A program made the translations under genes and the position numbers. From Rhodospirillales bacterium (GTDB taxonomy: Bacteria; Pseudomonadota; Alphaproteobacteria; Rhodospirillales; Defluviicoccaceae), in NCBI GenBank assembly GCA_030622775.1, contig JAUXFS010000067.1, positions 1 to 7,863 of the forward strand: 7,863 nucleotides of DNA. Direction: 5' to 3'. The stretch's first letter is position 1, and each line of letters starts with the position of its first letter. This document shows, piece after piece, positions 6,518 to 7,863 of the stretch. The notes under the pieces were generated by a model that had not been told where the DNA came from, made no database searches, and was given only the letters and a program-made list of their open reading frames with translations.

Positions 6518-6904
6518 ATGGTGCCCTTCGATGATTTGATGCAGACCACTAAACGTGACCCCGACATTGATCGTCATGTCGGCAATCGCATTCGCGAACG
6601 ACGGGTGATGCTCGGGCTCAGCCAGCAGCAAATGGCGGTCATGATTGGAGTCACTTACCAGCAAGCCCACAAGTACGAGCGCGGAATCAACCGCATCTCC
6701 GCCGGGCGGCTCTACGATATCGCCCGGGTGCTGCGTGTGCCGGTCGGACATTTTTTCGAAGGCCTCGAGGGCGAGCCGAGCGAGAACGATCTGTCGATAC
6801 GCCAACGCATGTGTCTCGAGCTTGCGCGGAACTTTACGCAGATCCCCAACGACCGTCACCGAGAGGCGTTGAGCCACTTGGCGCGAGCCCTGGCGACAAA
6901 GTAG
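6518..6904 (+). CDS. XRE-family (Cro/cI-type HTH) transcriptional regulator
   Basis: A small DNA-binding regulator of 128 residues with one HTH_3 domain at about 24-79: IRERRVMLGLSQQQMA forms helices 1-2, and VTYQQAHKYERGINRIS carries the recognition helix and the conserved KYERG. The segment LYDIARVLRVPVGHFFEG closes the domain as in many alphaproteobacterial XRE regulators. The short C-terminal part is helical and charged, with no ligand-binding domain or membrane segment. The frame could begin at a TTG at 6464, but the ATG at 6518 has an AGGA ribosome site 5 nt upstream and is preferred. Its promoter at 6285-6305 lies within an inverted repeat. Its target genes cannot be told from the sequence. 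It converges on queG with 17 bases between the stops and no visible terminator. Confidence 0.88.
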   Translation: MVPFDDLMQTTKRDPDIDRHVGNRIRERRVMLGLSQQQMAVMIGVTYQQAHKYERGINRISAGRLYDIARVLRVPVGHFFEGLEGEPSENDLSIRQRMCLELARNFTQIPNDRHREALSHLARALATK

Positions 6905-6921
6905 CCGTCGGTATTTTCGCA

Positions 6922-7863
6922 TCAGTCGTCGTCGAGACGGTCGAGCGTACGGCGCGCTGTGTCGCGAACCAGCGCCGAGGGATCGTCTCGGCGCCTTAGC
7001 ACGGCGTCGATCAGCGTTCGCTCTCCACTGTTGCCGATCGAGGTGATCGCGTTGCGGACGAAGCGGTCGCGGCCGGTGCGCTTGACCGCCGAACCGCTGA
7101 ACAGCGCCCGAAAGTCCGGGTCGTCGAGCTCGACCAAGTCGGCGAGCCGGGGTGCGTTCAACTCGGGCCGGGGCGCAAAGGCCCCGTGCGGTGTTGGCGT
7201 CGCATATTTGTTCCACGGTCAGACGGCCACGCAATCGTCGCAGCCGTAAACGCGATTTCCCATCGCGGCGCTCAACGTCGCGTCGATGGCGTCATTGTAC
7301 TCAATGGTCAGATAGGAAATGCAGCGATTGGGATCGATCCGGTAGGGCTCGGACAGGGCGCCGGTGGGGCAGGCCCTGACGCACCGATCGCATGAGCCGC
7401 AGTGATCCGCTTCGCGGCCGTCGGGCGGCAGCGCCAGGGTGGTGAAGACCTCGCCGAGAAACAGCCACGACCCGAAACGGCGCGAGACCAGGTTGGTATG
7501 CTTGCCGATCCATCCCACCCCGGCCCGCATCGCCACCGGCTTTTCCATCACTGGCGCGGTGTCGGTGAACACCTTGACCTGGCAGCCGTGGGTTTCGGCC
7601 ATCCAGCGGGCGAGTTGCTTCAGGCGCTTCTTGAGCTCCGTGTGGTAGTCGCGGCCCTTGGCGTAGACGCTTATCGCGCCGCGATCGCGCCTTTCGAGCT
7701 GGGCCAGAGGGTCCTCGGCCGGCCCGTAGTTCATGCCGAGAGAGACGATGCTCCGCGCCTCCGGCCACAACGCCCGGGGATCGGCCCGTCGATCGGCGGT
7801 CGTTTCCATCCAGGTCATGTCACCGTGCCGGCCGTCCTTCAGGTAGGCGTTGAGGTTGCGGGC
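6922..7863 (-). CDS. queG: Epoxyqueuosine reductase QueG, N-terminus beyond right edge, with an in-frame TGA at a cluster cysteine
   Basis: Cobalamin- and iron-sulfur-dependent enzyme that reduces epoxyqueuosine to queuosine at position 34 of tRNAs with GUN anticodons. The frame is open at the right edge (…LKDGRHGDMTWM), runs through RADPRALWPEARSI and the catalytic-Asp region TDTAPVMEKPVAMRAG, then the first ferredoxin motif CGSCDRCVRACPTGAL, RCISYLTIE and YGCDDCVAV. The next codon, at 7219-7221, is TGA where relatives have the Cys of CPWN. The same frame continues without shift as PWNKYATPTP, then VKRTGRDRFVRNAITSIGNSG and HEAT-like repeats to a TGA stop at 6922. The 98 codons after the internal TGA are typical QueG sequence. 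If the TGA terminates, the product loses one cluster ligand and the whole C-terminal domain. It may be a pseudogene by nonsense mutation, a sequence error or a recoded gene. Confidence 0.9.
7169..7186 (-). other. Hairpin downstream of the queG internal TGA
   Basis: Read on the minus (mRNA) strand, CGGGGC-CUUUGC-GCCCCG forms a perfect 6-bp GC stem with a 6-nt loop. The loop starts 39 nt after the internal UGA. Bacterial SECIS elements normally place the loop about 16-37 nt after UGA with a G at its start; here the loop begins C-U. It is therefore at best a marginal SECIS and may be an incidental GC-rich stem. Confidence 0.25.

Noticed and set aside
6922..7161. Separate 79-residue gene downstream of a short QueG
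   Set aside because: It is in the same frame as the upstream part and is clearly the QueG C-terminal domain; its apparent start is a TTG inside conserved sequence.
6922..7221. Genome-wide reading of TGA as tryptophan
   Set aside because: TGA ends phaR and queG at the expected family lengths, Trp is encoded by TGG throughout, and the expected residue at the internal TGA is Cys, not Trp.

Overview
The window looks like a chromosomal segment of a GC-rich alphaproteobacterium, most likely of the Rhodospirillales type. This is judged from base composition, from the phaA/phaR pairing, from the fused sulfate-activation gene and from the style of the XRE regulator. No species can be named from the sequence alone. 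No phage, transposon, CRISPR or RNA genes were found.

Layout, left to right. (1) A minus-strand sulfate-activation operon, cysD followed by cysN, covers about 1-2177. The cysN product runs off the left edge just as the linker to a C-terminal APS-kinase (CysC) domain begins, so the gene is probably a cysNC fusion. (2) A gene-free stretch at 2178-2642 holds a perfect 17-bp palindrome. (3) A minus-strand carbon-storage/acyl-CoA block at 2643-4943 encodes acetyl-CoA acetyltransferase (phaA) and then a 3-hydroxybutyryl-CoA dehydrogenase (hbd). A strong UUCG-capped terminator separates them. (4) Divergent from phaA, and separated by a 593-bp regulatory region, is phaR, the polyhydroxyalkanoate repressor. 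(5) Next come a promoter with a perfect extended -10 inside an inverted repeat, a leader of about 210 nt and a small XRE-family regulator. (6) Convergent with that gene, running off the right edge, is queG (epoxyqueuosine reductase, last steps of queuosine synthesis).

How the genes fit together. PhaA condenses two acetyl-CoA, and the Hbd-type dehydrogenase reduces acetoacetyl-CoA, presumably to the (S)-3-hydroxyacyl isomer. PhaR is placed to repress PHB genes, with TGC-N3-GCA elements at the putative phaA and phaR promoters. No phaB or phaC is present here. CysD/CysN(C) makes APS/PAPS and is metabolically separate.

The most notable observation is in queG. The reading frame is intact and conserved across the window except for one in-frame TGA, exactly where the last iron-sulfur cysteine of the CxxCxxxCPWN motif is expected. 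It could be a nonsense mutation, a sequence error or, more speculatively, selenocysteine recoding.
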